DNA of 36,327 nt, taken from positions 1 through 36,327 of the forward strand of contig URHH01000013.1 of the NCBI GenBank assembly GCA_900547615.1, written 5' to 3'. The notes below the pieces were generated by a model, which saw only the letters and a program-made list of their open reading frames with translations, searched no databases and was not told the DNA's origin. Below, one piece after another: positions 6,729-14,677 of the stretch. The stretch is from an uncultured Blautia sp. (lineage in GTDB: Bacteria; Bacillota; Clostridia; Lachnospirales; Lachnospiraceae). Within the stretch, counting starts at the first letter, position 1, and each line of letters begins with the position of its first letter. The position numbers were made by a program, and so were the translations under genes.

Positions 6729-8603
6729 ATGATTCTGGATAAAATAAAAAAGCCAAATGATATTCACAAAATCGCATTGGCAGATTTTCCTCAGCTTGCA
6801 GAGGAAATCCGAAATTTTCTATTGGAATCTGTAAGTGTAACAGGAGGACATCTCGCTTCAAATCTGGGCGTGGTGGAGCTTACCCTTGCGCTTCACAATG
6901 TTCTTGACTTTCCGAAGGATAAGCTGATATGGGACGTAGGCCATCAGGCGTATACCCACAAAATCCTGACGGGCAGAAAAGAAGAATTTAAGACACTTCG
7001 AAAAGAGGGCGGTTTAAGCGGGTTTCCAAAACGGTCGGAAAGCGACTGCGATTCCTTTGATACAGGACACAGTTCCACATCCATTTCCGCAGGTCTTGGC
7101 TATGTGCGCGCAAGAGATATTCTGGGACAGAAGCACCACGTTGTCTCCGTGATCGGAGACGGGGCGCTCACCGGAGGAATGGCATACGAGGCAATGAATA
7201 ACGCGGCAGAGCTTAAAACAAATTTTATTATTGTTTTAAATGACAATAATATGTCCATTTCCAAAAATGTAGGAGGAATGTCTTCTTATTTAAGCGCGCT
7301 TCGGACAGCAGAGGTTTATACGGGAATGAAGATCAATGCGACAAAGGCTCTGAAAAAAATCCCTCGGATTGGAACGGCTGTTGTGGATACTATGAGAAAG
7401 ACAAAAAGCAGCATCAAGCAGCTTATTATTCCGGGCATGTTATTTGAAAATATGGGACTTACGTATCTGGGACCGGTGGACGGTCACAATATGCGCCAGA
7501 TGATGAAGCTTTTTAATGAGGCGAAGCGTGTGGAAGGTCCTGTTCTTGTCCACGTTCTCACAGAAAAAGGGCACGGATATATTCCGGCGTGCAGTCACCC
7601 GGCACGTTTTCACGGAACAGGTCCTTTTGATGTGGAAACAGGCAGGTTTCTGGAAACAAAGGAAAATCTGAATTACACAGATGTTTTTTCAAAGACGATG
7701 TGCAGTCTTGGAAAAGAAAACAGACGCGTTGCGGCGATTACGGCGGCAATGCCGGAGGGAACCGGATTAAAGGCATTTGGAAGAAGCTTTCCGGAACGGT
7801 TTTTTGATGTGGGAATTGCGGAGGAACACGCTGTGACCTTTGCAGCGGGACTGGCTCTTGGAGGTCTGATCCCTGTTGTTGCCATTTATTCGTCCTTTCT
7901 TCAAAGAGCAGTAGATCAGATCCTTCATGATGTGTGTATGCAGAAGCTTCATGTGGTATTTGCCATTGACAGGGCGGGACTTGTAGGAGCGGACGGCGAG
8001 ACGCATCAGGGCTGTTTTGATTTTTCCTATTTGAGCATGATCCCGAATCTTACGGTCATGGCGCCGAAAAACGACTGGGAGCTTCAGGAAATGCTGCGTA
8101 CAGCAGTACTGGAATGTGAGGGACCGTGCGCCATACGTTATCCTAAGGGAACGGCATATACAGGGCTTTCTGAATTCAGACAGCCTGTGACAGTGGGAAA
8201 AAGCGAAGTGCTCTATGAGGGCAGAGATGTGGCGATCCTGGCAGTGGGCAGCATGGTTTCCACATGCAGGGAAGTGTACGATATGCTGAAGAGCAGAGGA
8301 ATCGAGCCGACGTTTGTAAATGTCAGATTTGTAAAGCCGCTTGATACAGAGCTTCTCGACACTCTGGCAAAAACGCACAGCCTTTTTGTAACGGTTGAGG
8401 AAAATGTGAAAAACGGCGGTTTTGGAGAGCATGTATCTGCTTATATGGAGGCTTGTCAGCCGGAGGTAAGCGTGATGAATCTTGCAATCTGGGATCGTTT
8501 TGTGGAGCAGGGTAAAATTGACAGCCTTCGGGCAAAAATCGGACTGTCTTCCGTAGAAATCGCAGAAACCATTACGGCTGCGCTGGAAGATAAGAATAAA
8601 TAA
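6729..8603 (+). CDS. dxs: 1-deoxy-D-xylulose-5-phosphate synthase
   Basis: First enzyme of the methylerythritol phosphate pathway: thiamine-diphosphate-dependent joining of pyruvate and glyceraldehyde 3-phosphate. The 624-residue length is normal. VGHQAYTHKILTGR, then GDGALTGGMAYEAMNNA with the downstream NDN (thiamine diphosphate/Mg binding), and the transketolase catalytic Glu in GIAEEHAVTFAAGLA (about residue 364) are all present. The C-terminal transketolase domain (VTVEENVKNGGFGEHV) is intact. The start ATG 6729 follows GAAGGAT, 13 bases after ispA. Confidence 0.97.
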   Translation: MILDKIKKPNDIHKIALADFPQLAEEIRNFLLESVSVTGGHLASNLGVVELTLALHNVLDFPKDKLIWDVGHQAYTHKILTGRKEEFKTLRKEGGLSGFPKRSESDCDSFDTGHSSTSISAGLGYVRARDILGQKHHVVSVIGDGALTGGMAYEAMNNAAELKTNFIIVLNDNNMSISKNVGGMSSYLSALRTAEVYTGMKINATKALKKIPRIGTAVVDTMRKTKSSIKQLIIPGMLFENMGLTYLGPVDGHNMRQMMKLFNEAKRVEGPVLVHVLTEKGHGYIPACSHPARFHGTGPFDVETGRFLETKENLNYTDVFSKTMCSLGKENRRVAAITAAMPEGTGLKAFGRSFPERFFDVGIAEEHAVTFAAGLALGGLIPVVAIYSSFLQRAVDQILHDVCMQKLHVVFAIDRAGLVGADGETHQGCFDFSYLSMIPNLTVMAPKNDWELQEMLRTAVLECEGPCAIRYPKGTAYTGLSEFRQPVTVGKSEVLYEGRDVAILAVGSMVSTCREVYDMLKSRGIEPTFVNVRFVKPLDTELLDTLAKTHSLFVTVEENVKNGGFGEHVSAYMEACQPEVSVMNLAIWDRFVEQGKIDSLRAKIGLSSVEIAETITAALEDKNK

Positions 8604-8614
8604 AGAGGAATATC

Positions 8615-9424
8615 ATGAAAAAACGACTTGATATAATGCTGGTGGAGCAGGGACTTGCTCCTTCAAGAGAAAAGGCAAAAGCTTATATTATGTCCGGAGA
8701 CGTTTACGTTGACGGACAGAAGGAAGATAAAGCAGGTTCCATGTTTGCGGAAACTGCAAAGGTAGAGGTAAGGGGAAATACTCTCCCCTATGTGAGCAGA
8801 GGCGGTTTGAAACTGGAAAAAGCAATGAAAAATTTTGATGTGAGCCTTTCAGAGAAAGTATGTATGGACGTGGGAGCTTCCACAGGAGGTTTTACAGACT
8901 GTATGCTCCAAAACGGGGCAGTGAAGGTTTATTCCATTGATGTAGGATATGGACAGCTTGACTGGAAGCTTCGAAACGATCCCAGGGTAGTCTGTATGGA
9001 AAAAACAAATATCCGTTATGTACTTCCGGAGGATATACAGGAACCGGCTGCATTTTCATCAATCGACGTTTCTTTTATCTCCCTTACCAAGGTGCTTCTT
9101 CCTGTGAGAAATCTTCTGACAGAGGACGGAGAAATTGTGTGCCTTATCAAACCGCAGTTTGAGGCGGGAAGGGAAAAGGTAGGAAAAAAAGGAGTGGTCC
9201 GCGACCCTGCGGTGCACAAAGAGGTCATTGAAAAAGTCAGGGATTATGCCATAAGTATTTTCCTGGAACCGTGTCACCTTTCTTTTTCACCGATCAAAGG
9301 ACCGGAAGGAAATATCGAGTATCTTCTCCATTTAAAAAAACGTCCGGAGGGAACAGATATTTCAGAGAAGCTGGAAGAGCTGGTGGATAAGGTAGTGGCA
9401 GAGGCTCACGGAGAACTGGACTGA
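8615..9424 (+). CDS. tlyA: TlyA family S4-domain rRNA methyltransferase
   Basis: A 269-residue protein with an N-terminal S4 RNA-binding domain (RLDIMLVEQGLAPSREKAKAYI) and an FtsJ/RrmJ-like Rossmann methyltransferase domain whose SAM-binding loop is DVGASTGGFTDCML. The lysine-containing IKPQFEAGREKVGKKGVV segment is typical. In mycobacteria TlyA 2'-O-methylates 16S and 23S rRNA and affects capreomycin sensitivity; 'hemolysin' is an old name. The Firmicute orthologue (YqxC) sits in the same dxs-nadK neighbourhood. The target site here is inferred, not shown. Confidence 0.93.
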   Translation: MKKRLDIMLVEQGLAPSREKAKAYIMSGDVYVDGQKEDKAGSMFAETAKVEVRGNTLPYVSRGGLKLEKAMKNFDVSLSEKVCMDVGASTGGFTDCMLQNGAVKVYSIDVGYGQLDWKLRNDPRVVCMEKTNIRYVLPEDIQEPAAFSSIDVSFISLTKVLLPVRNLLTEDGEIVCLIKPQFEAGREKVGKKGVVRDPAVHKEVIEKVRDYAISIFLEPCHLSFSPIKGPEGNIEYLLHLKKRPEGTDISEKLEELVDKVVAEAHGELD

Positions 9425-9435
9425 AGGAACGTGTT

Positions 9436-10296
9436 ATGAACAAGTTTTATATTATCACAAACAGTGAGAAAGATAAGGAGCTTGCGGTAACAGAGCAGAT
9501 TGCGGAATATTTAAGAAAAAACGGATGTGTCTGTCATTTGCAGCAGGAGCAGAAAAAAGCGGGGGATTCTTACCATTATACAAATCCTGAACTGATACCT
9601 GAGGATACGGAGTGCATTATTGTTCTTGGAGGAGACGGGACTATGCTTCAGGGAGCAAGAGATGTGGTGCATAAAAATATTCCTCTTTTCGGAATCAATC
9701 TGGGGACGCTCGGGTTTCTTGCGGAAGTGGACAGGCAGTCGGTTTATCCTGCGCTTCACAAGCTGATGGAAGATGATTATGAGGTGGAAGAGCGAATGAT
9801 GCTGAAAGGGACTGTGTACAGAGGAGAGGAAATCCTGGGAGAAGACATAGCTCTTAATGACATTGTAATCGGAAGAGAAGGGCATCTTCGCGTAGTCAGT
9901 TTTAAAAACTACGTAAACGGAGAATACTTAAATTCCTATAATGCAGACGGAATTATCATCTCCACTCCGACAGGTTCTACAGGTTACAGCCTTTCGGCGG
10001 GAGGACCGGTTGTATCGCCGGGCGCGTCCATGATGATCATGACTCCTATTGCCCCTCATACCATGAATACGAGAAGTATTATTTTTCCGGCTGAAGATGT
10101 GATCACTGTGGAGATTGGAAGGGGACGCCATCAGGACAGTGAGAGGGGAGTGGCTTCTTTTGACGGAGATGCAGTCGTTCCCATGATAACAGGAGATAAA
10201 ATTGTGATACAGAAAGCTTCCGTGAAAACAAAAATCCTGAAGCTGAATCACTTGAGTTTTGTAGAGGTGCTGAGGCAGAAAATGCAGAACAGCTAG
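9436..10296 (+). CDS. nadK: NAD kinase
   Basis: Phosphorylates NAD to NADP, the only route to NADP in most bacteria. The 286-residue protein shows the glycine-rich GGDGTMLQGAR motif with the catalytic Asp, GINLGTLGFLAEV, and the conserved NADGIIISTPTGSTGYSLSAGGP-type region (about residues 173-195), in the usual order and spacing. The start ATG 9436 follows AAGGAACG. The stop TAG is embedded just before the AGGAGG site of argR, nine bases from its GTG. Confidence 0.96.
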   Translation: MNKFYIITNSEKDKELAVTEQIAEYLRKNGCVCHLQQEQKKAGDSYHYTNPELIPEDTECIIVLGGDGTMLQGARDVVHKNIPLFGINLGTLGFLAEVDRQSVYPALHKLMEDDYEVEERMMLKGTVYRGEEILGEDIALNDIVIGREGHLRVVSFKNYVNGEYLNSYNADGIIISTPTGSTGYSLSAGGPVVSPGASMMIMTPIAPHTMNTRSIIFPAEDVITVEIGRGRHQDSERGVASFDGDAVVPMITGDKIVIQKASVKTKILKLNHLSFVEVLRQKMQNS

Positions 10297-10305
10297 GAGG
10301 TAAAG

Positions 10306-10764
10306 GTGAAAGTAGCAAGACACGAAAAAATTATAGAGCTGATCCAGAAATATGATATAGACACTCAGGAAGAGCTTGCGGCAAGACTGAATGACGCCGG
10401 ATTTAAGGTGACGCAGGCAACAGTTTCCAGAGATATAAGAGCCCTGAAAATGACAAAGGTGGCAGGAAAAGACGGAAAAGTCCGCTATGCTGTTCTCCAG
10501 GATAATTCTCAGGAGCTGGGGGATAAATATACGCGCGTGCTGCAGGACGCGCTCCTTTCTGTGGATGTAGGTCAGAACATTATTGTGGTAAAAACTGTTC
10601 CGGGAATGGCAATGGGAGTGGCAACTGCTCTGGACGCCCTGAAATGGGAGGAAATTCTTGGCTGCATTGCCGGTGATGACGCCATCATGTGTGTGGCAAA
10701 AACATCGGAGCAGGCAGAGGCAGTGTCAGAAAAAATCCGCAGCATAGTAGACGGACAGAATTAA
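10306..10764 (+). CDS. argR: Arginine repressor ArgR/AhrC
   Basis: A 152-residue arginine-responsive regulator. The N-terminal winged helix-turn-helix (about residues 1-70) contains TQEELAARLNDAGFKVTQATVSRDIRALKM, with the DNA-contacting SRDI. The C-terminal oligomerisation/arginine-binding domain contains GDDAIMCVAKT in place of the usual GDDT motif. It starts at GTG 10306, five bases after AGGAGG (10295-10300). ArgR followed by recN is the usual clostridial and bacillar arrangement. It acts on arginine biosynthesis and catabolism genes outside this window. Confidence 0.95.
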   Translation: MKVARHEKIIELIQKYDIDTQEELAARLNDAGFKVTQATVSRDIRALKMTKVAGKDGKVRYAVLQDNSQELGDKYTRVLQDALLSVDVGQNIIVVKTVPGMAMGVATALDALKWEEILGCIAGDDAIMCVAKTSEQAEAVSEKIRSIVDGQN

Positions 10765-10779
10765 TAGACGGAGGAAAGA

Positions 10780-12465
10780 ATGTTAGTTCATCTTCATGTA
10801 AAAAATCTTGCACTGATAGAGGAAGCAGAGGTAGAATTTGGACCCGGACTTAATATTTTAACAGGAGAGACGGGAGCAGGAAAGTCCATTCTTCTTGGTT
10901 CCATGCAGTTGATTCTGGGAGGAAAAACTTCCCGGAATATGATCCGGGAAAATGCAGATTATGCCCTTGTGGAGCTTTTGTTCCAGGTGGAAAATCCCAA
11001 AGTTTTAAAAAAACTGGAAGCTCTTGAGATCACTCCGGAGGAAGGGCAGATCCTTCTCTCCAGAAAGATTATGGACGGAAGAAGCATCAGTAAAATAAAC
11101 GGGGAGACGTGTACGGTAGGACAGATGAAGGCTGCAGCTGCCTGCCTTCTTGACATTCACGGACAGCATGAGCATCAGTCCCTTTTATATCGGGACAAGC
11201 AGCTTGAAATTCTGGATTCTTATGGAAGGGAGCGGGTTTTCCCCCAGAAAGTCCTTGTGGAGGAAGCGTACAGGCAGTACAGGAAAAATCTGGAGGAGTT
11301 AAATTCTCTTGATATAGATGAAGAACAGAAGAACAGGGAGATGGCGTTCCTTGAGTTTGAGATCACAGAGATCGAAAATGCGGCGCTGACGCCCGGGGAA
11401 GACGAAGAGCTGGAACGCCAGTATAAAAAGCTTTCCAATGCCAGAAAAATTATGGAGATACTCCAGACCGTCCATACCATAACCGGATATGAAAACGGTG
11501 CAGGAGATATGACGGGAACGGCTCTTCGGGAAATGACAAAGGTAATACAGTATGACGAAGAACTGGAATCTCTTTCCCAGACCTTAAATGAGGCGGACAG
11601 CCTTTTAAACGATTTTCACAGAGAGCTTTCTTCTTATCTGGACGACCTTGTATTTGATGAAGAAACCTTTTATCAGGTGGAGCGGCGTCTTGATCTGATC
11701 AACAATTTAAAGGCAAAGTACGGACAGGAGATTTCCGGGATTTTGTCGTACAGGGACAAACAGATTGAAAAACTGGAAAAATTAAGAAAATACGAAGAAT
11801 ATTTCCAGGCTGCGAAAGAAAAAGTACAGAGAGCAGAAAAGAAGCTGGAAGAAGCTTCGTATGAGTTATCAAAAATCAGGCAAGAATATAAGGAACAGCT
11901 TGAACAAAAAGTAATAGAAGGCTTAAAAGATTTAAACTTTCTTGATGTGGATTTTGCAATCCGCTTTGACAGGAGAAAAAATTATACGCCGCATGGTTTT
12001 GACGATGTGGAATATGAAATTTCCACAAATCCCGGAGAGACGAGAAAACCTCTGGGGCAGATCGTATCAGGCGGTGAGCTTTCCAGGATCATGCTTGCCC
12101 TAAAAGCGATTCTTGCAGACAGAGACGAGGTGGAGACGCTTATTTTTGATGAGATCGATACCGGAATCAGCGGACGGACTGCACAGAAGGTTTCCGAAAA
12201 AATGGCAGTCATTGGAAATCACCATCAGGTTCTCTGTATTACACATCTTCCGCAGATCGCAGCAATGGCAGATACGCATTTTGAAATTGAAAAACACGTA
12301 AAAGGAAGCGAGACAACAACGCAGATCCACCCTCTTAATGAAGAAGATTCTGTGAGGGAGCTTGCAAGACTTTTAGGTGGCGCGGAGATCACAGCGGCTG
12401 TTCTGGAAAATGCAAAAGAAATGAAAGAATTGGCACAGGTACATAAAAATACAAGACTGAAATAA
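10780..12465 (+). CDS. recN: DNA repair protein RecN
   Basis: An SMC-like ATPase recruited early to DNA double-strand breaks. The 561-residue protein has an N-terminal Walker A (GETGAGKSILLGSM, about residues 29-42), two long coiled-coil arms, and a C-terminal head with the ABC signature SGGELSRIMLALK and Walker B LIFDEIDTGISG, followed by CITHLPQIAAMAD. The start ATG 10780 follows GGAGG. It is the last gene of the operon; a strong terminator begins 18 bases after its stop. No LexA-type box was seen close upstream, so it is presumably expressed with the operon. Confidence 0.97.
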   Translation: MLVHLHVKNLALIEEAEVEFGPGLNILTGETGAGKSILLGSMQLILGGKTSRNMIRENADYALVELLFQVENPKVLKKLEALEITPEEGQILLSRKIMDGRSISKINGETCTVGQMKAAAACLLDIHGQHEHQSLLYRDKQLEILDSYGRERVFPQKVLVEEAYRQYRKNLEELNSLDIDEEQKNREMAFLEFEITEIENAALTPGEDEELERQYKKLSNARKIMEILQTVHTITGYENGAGDMTGTALREMTKVIQYDEELESLSQTLNEADSLLNDFHRELSSYLDDLVFDEETFYQVERRLDLINNLKAKYGQEISGILSYRDKQIEKLEKLRKYEEYFQAAKEKVQRAEKKLEEASYELSKIRQEYKEQLEQKVIEGLKDLNFLDVDFAIRFDRRKNYTPHGFDDVEYEISTNPGETRKPLGQIVSGGELSRIMLALKAILADRDEVETLIFDEIDTGISGRTAQKVSEKMAVIGNHHQVLCITHLPQIAAMADTHFEIEKHVKGSETTTQIHPLNEEDSVRELARLLGGAEITAAVLENAKEMKELAQVHKNTRLK

Positions 12466-12483
12466 ACGATTTGACCGCATAAT

Positions 12484-12520
12484 AAGAGAGGAGACTTGAA
12501 AAAGCCTTCTCTCTTTTTTT
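12484..12520 (+). terminator. Intrinsic terminator after recN
   Basis: AAGAGAGGAG (12484-12493) pairs with CTTCTCTCTT (12506-12515), ten base pairs with one G-T wobble, followed by an unbroken T tract to 12520. It ends the nusB-recN operon and isolates spoIVB. Confidence 0.88.
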
Positions 12521-12557
12521 GACGGAAGGAAAAATATGCGGTAAAGGAAGTGAAGCG

Positions 12558-13760
12558 ATGAACAGGAAGAAGAAATACAGGCGTTTTGTACTGTGGTGCC
12601 TGGCGCTTGACCTTCTGGTTATGGGGTATATGGGATATTGCTGTCTGGACAGAAAAATACCGGACGAAATTTACGTTTCGGAAAAAGGCGGACAGAATGT
12701 GGAAGAGCTTCTGAAAAGACCGTTTCTCACTTTTGACGAGACAGTTCCGGTATCTGGAAACGGCAGTTATCTGCTGCCGTGCAGACTTTTAGGTGTGATC
12801 CCCTTTAAACAGATCAAGGTAACGCCGGAAGCGCAGAGAAGTATTTTTGTAAGCGGAAGTACAGTGGGAATGTATATGGAAACAGACGGAGTCCTCATCA
12901 TCGACACAGGGGAAATTCTTTCAGAAGGGGGAGAAACAAAGGAACCGGCAAAAAACATCGTAAAACCGGGAGATTATATTGTAGCCCTGAACGACGAAAA
13001 AATTTCCGGGAAAAAAGACCTGATAGAAGATTTAAAAGAACTTGGGGGAGAAGAAGTGACCCTTGATGTTGTGCGAAACGGGGAGACAGTCCCGGTTTCC
13101 ATTACGCCGGCAAAAGATAAGCAGGGAGAATATAAGCTTGGGATATGGGTGCGAGACGATACCCAGGGAATCGGAACGCTTACCTTTGTAGATGAAAACG
13201 GAAATTACGGCGCATTGGGACACGGTATCAGCGATGTGGATACAGGCGGGCTTTTAGAGATTCAGGACGGAGCTCTTTATCAGGCGCAGATTCTTGGAAT
13301 CCAGAAAGGCGCCAAAGGAAGTCCGGGCGAATTATCCGGACTGATCCGCTATGAGCCGGGAAAGATCATCGGCTCCATTGAAACGAACAGCAAAAACGGG
13401 ATTTACGGTCACTTTACAGGAGACAGGAAAAGTCAGATTTCCCTTAAAAAAATGCCGGTCGGATACAAGCAGGAAGTGACAGAAGGAGAAGCCTCCATTC
13501 TCTGCTGTGTGGAAGATGAGGTAAAAGAATATCAGGCAGAAATTACAAAGATAGATATGAACCACAGCGATACAAATAAAAGCTTTGTCATACGCGTCAC
13601 AGACCCGGAGCTTCTCGCAGAAACAGGCGGGATCGTGCAGGGCATGAGCGGCAGCCCGGTTCTTCAGAACGGCAAGATCATCGGAGCAGTCACTCATGTA
13701 TTTGTACAGGATTCCACAAGCGGGTATGGAATCTTTATTGAAAATATGTTGGAGCATTGA
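12558..13760 (+). CDS. spoIVB: SpoIVB forespore signalling serine protease (peptidase S55)
   Basis: In B. subtilis SpoIVB is secreted from the forespore, cleaves SpoIVFA and so triggers pro-sigma-K processing. From ATG 12558 the protein has 400 residues: an uncleaved signal/membrane segment (about 9-30), a PDZ domain (about 125-190, with VKPGDYIVALNDEKISG) and the S55 protease domain. The catalytic His is His222 in GALGHGISDVDT and the Ser is Ser366 in GMSGSP; their 144-residue spacing closely matches B. subtilis His236/Ser378. ATG 12558 is chosen because AAAGGAAG precedes it and the basic signal start follows; the TTG 12519 frame start lies in the terminator. The usual next gene, spo0A, is not here. 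Confidence 0.95.
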   Translation: MNRKKKYRRFVLWCLALDLLVMGYMGYCCLDRKIPDEIYVSEKGGQNVEELLKRPFLTFDETVPVSGNGSYLLPCRLLGVIPFKQIKVTPEAQRSIFVSGSTVGMYMETDGVLIIDTGEILSEGGETKEPAKNIVKPGDYIVALNDEKISGKKDLIEDLKELGGEEVTLDVVRNGETVPVSITPAKDKQGEYKLGIWVRDDTQGIGTLTFVDENGNYGALGHGISDVDTGGLLEIQDGALYQAQILGIQKGAKGSPGELSGLIRYEPGKIIGSIETNSKNGIYGHFTGDRKSQISLKKMPVGYKQEVTEGEASILCCVEDEVKEYQAEITKIDMNHSDTNKSFVIRVTDPELLAETGGIVQGMSGSPVLQNGKIIGAVTHVFVQDSTSGYGIFIENMLEH

Positions 13761-13884
13761 GTCCAAGCAGAAAGCGGAAATAGCAGACAGCATGAGTTTA
13801 CTCATAAGCTGTTCTGCTATTTTTGATTTCTATTTGGCGAAAGCCAAACACCGAGGAAAACGGAGTTTTCGAGGTGGCTTGGAC
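13761..13884 (+). ncRNA. Putative multi-branched structured element after spoIVB
   Basis: The eight bases after the spoIVB stop, GTCCAAGC (13761-13768), are exactly complementary to GCTTGGAC (13877-13884). Between them lie three hairpins: the terminator-like one at 13778-13822, TTTGGC-GAAA-GCCAAA at 13833-13848 with a GNRA tetraloop, and a long arm at 13849-13876 (CACC...GGTG plus GAAAAC/GTTTTC, separated by a G/A-rich internal loop). The last two hairpins and the closing stem abut with no unpaired base. This layout fits a folded RNA or a small inverted-repeat DNA element. I know no family name for it; identity and even transcription are unproven. Confidence 0.4.
13778..13824 (+). terminator. 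Intrinsic terminator of spoIVB
   Basis: Long hairpin: AAATAGCAGA (13778-13787) with TCTGCTATTT (13813-13822), then CAGC/GCTG and ATGAG/CTCAT nested inside around a TTTA loop, with a T run ending at 13824. It starts 17 bases after the spoIVB stop and should end that transcript. Confidence 0.8.
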
Positions 13885-13891
13885 GGAGCTG

Positions 13892-13930
13892 GAGGCATGA
13901 AGTAAGCTTGCTTACAGATATGTCCTTTTT
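13892..13930 (+). terminator. Second hairpin with T tract (possible terminator)
   Basis: GTAAGC-TT-GCTTAC (13902-13915) inside an outer GGCAT/ATGTCC pairing with a bulge, followed by TTTTT at 13926-13930. It may be a back-up terminator or part of the neighbouring structured element; the loop is very small, so the exact fold is uncertain. Confidence 0.35.
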
Positions 13931-13976
13931 GAAGTGGCGATATACGGCGAAAGCGAACTGTCAACTTCTTGTAGAG

Positions 13977-14177
13977 AGAGTTTTGTTTTTTGAGGGTAAA
14001 AAGGCGTTTTATAAAAAATTTTAGAAAGATTTTTTGTTTTTTAAGCGCAAAAAGGCGTTTTATAAAAAATTTGAAGAGATTTTTTGTTTTTTAAGCGTAA
14101 AAAGGTATTTTATAAAAAAATTTGAAGAGATTTTTTGTTTTTTAAGCAGAGAAAGGTGTTTTATAAAAAATTAAATT
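13977..14177. repeat. Four tandem copies of a 50-bp AT-rich repeat
   Basis: Unit starts are 13977, 14027, 14077 and 14128, giving periods of 50, 50 and 51 bases. Each unit has the order AGA-T tract-G-T tract, AAGCG or a variant, AAAAAGGCG or a variant, then the 10-base palindrome TTTTATAAAA followed by AATTT (AATTA in the last unit). The middle two units are nearly identical; the first and last are more diverged. Runs of A or T recur roughly every 7 to 12 bases, which may make the DNA curved. There is no coding sense. It lies between the spoIVB hairpins and the HTH gene promoter. Confidence 0.85.
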
Positions 14178-14210
14178 CTCGCGTTTCTAGTTTTAGGGTG
14201 CATCTATGGA

Positions 14211-14216
14211 TATAAT
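14211..14216 (+). promoter_or_regulatory. Candidate -10 box for the HTH gene
   Basis: TATAAT lies 44 bases before ATG 14261. No good -35 element is present at 17 bases, so activity may depend on the AT-rich repeat upstream or on an activator. The leader would be about 35 to 40 bases and ends in AAAAGGGG, a reasonable ribosome binding site. Confidence 0.45.
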
Positions 14217-14260
14217 ATGATATATAGCCACACAATGAGTGTATAAAAAGGGGTAAGAAC

Positions 14261-14506
14261 ATGGATAAGAAAGAGAACATCGAAAAACAGATTCGTACAT
14301 TGAAAGAAATCCGTGAAATATTAGAGGTGAACAGAACAGAATTTTCACGGTATATGGGTATTCCTTTAAGAACTCTGGAAGAGTGGGAAGCCGGCAGAAG
14401 ACAAATGCCCGAATACGTCCTCAGGCTGATTGCGTATTATGTGAAAACGCAGAAATGGTTGAAAGAGCAGGGAATAGAATTGGAGGGAGAATATGAACAA
14501 GAATGA
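14261..14506 (+). CDS. Small helix-turn-helix protein (XRE-like)
   Basis: An 81-residue protein with one HTH domain at about residues 20-65: EILEVNRTEFSRYMGIPLRTLEEWEAGRRQMPEYVLRLIAYY. The recognition-helix pattern RTLEEWEAGRR with the following MP is common to small Firmicute HTH proteins that head short toxin-like or mobile cassettes. It could be an antitoxin or an autorepressor. The start ATG 14261 follows AAAAGGGG. The next frame begins at 14493, overlapping its end by 14 bases, so it was once translationally coupled to a partner that is now broken. Function is otherwise unknown. Confidence 0.8.
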   Translation: MDKKENIEKQIRTLKEIREILEVNRTEFSRYMGIPLRTLEEWEAGRRQMPEYVLRLIAYYVKTQKWLKEQGIELEGEYEQE

Positions 14507-14674
14507 AATTGTAATTTTTGCGACAGAAGACAAAGCGATTACTTTGCCGGTAGCAGTTGGGCAAATTCTGTATTAAAGGGATATTTACGAAGAGTGCATG
14601 AAAGTGATTCAGAGTATGAAGTTTGGAGTGATTATGCTATAATGAAACAGAAAACCCAAAGTTTGCGAGGTTGA
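14493..14674 (+). pseudogene. Remnant coupled to the HTH gene (RhuM-like N-terminus plus a frame-shifted piece)
   Basis: ATG 14493 opens MNKNEIVIFATEDKAITLPV, the typical start of RhuM-family proteins (virulence/phage-anti-repressor-like), but stops after 27 residues at 14574-14576. In another frame, about 14534 to the TGA at 14672-14674, there is an open stretch without its own start (SDYFAGSSWANSVLKGYLRR, then HESDSEYEVWSDYAIM). The two parts look like a fusion of deletion remnants and not one gene with a single frameshift. The ATG overlaps the HTH stop, so the lost gene was the second of a two-gene cassette. The RhuM assignment is from memory of the motif and is tentative. Confidence 0.5.
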
Positions 14675-14677
14675 AAG

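Noticed and set aside
5620..8615. OLE RNA, which in some Firmicutes lies beside the ispA/dxs genes
   Set aside because: The genes here overlap or are separated by fewer than 15 bases, leaving no room for a 600-base RNA.
12455..12484. Possible sigma-G promoter before spoIVB (GACTG, 18 bases, CATAATA)
   Set aside because: It resembles the sigma-G consensus, but the strong terminator at 12484-12520 lies immediately downstream and would stop the transcript before spoIVB; the -35 match is also imperfect.
13977..14177. CRISPR array
   Set aside because: The units are directly adjacent, there are no unique spacers, and no cas genes are in the window.
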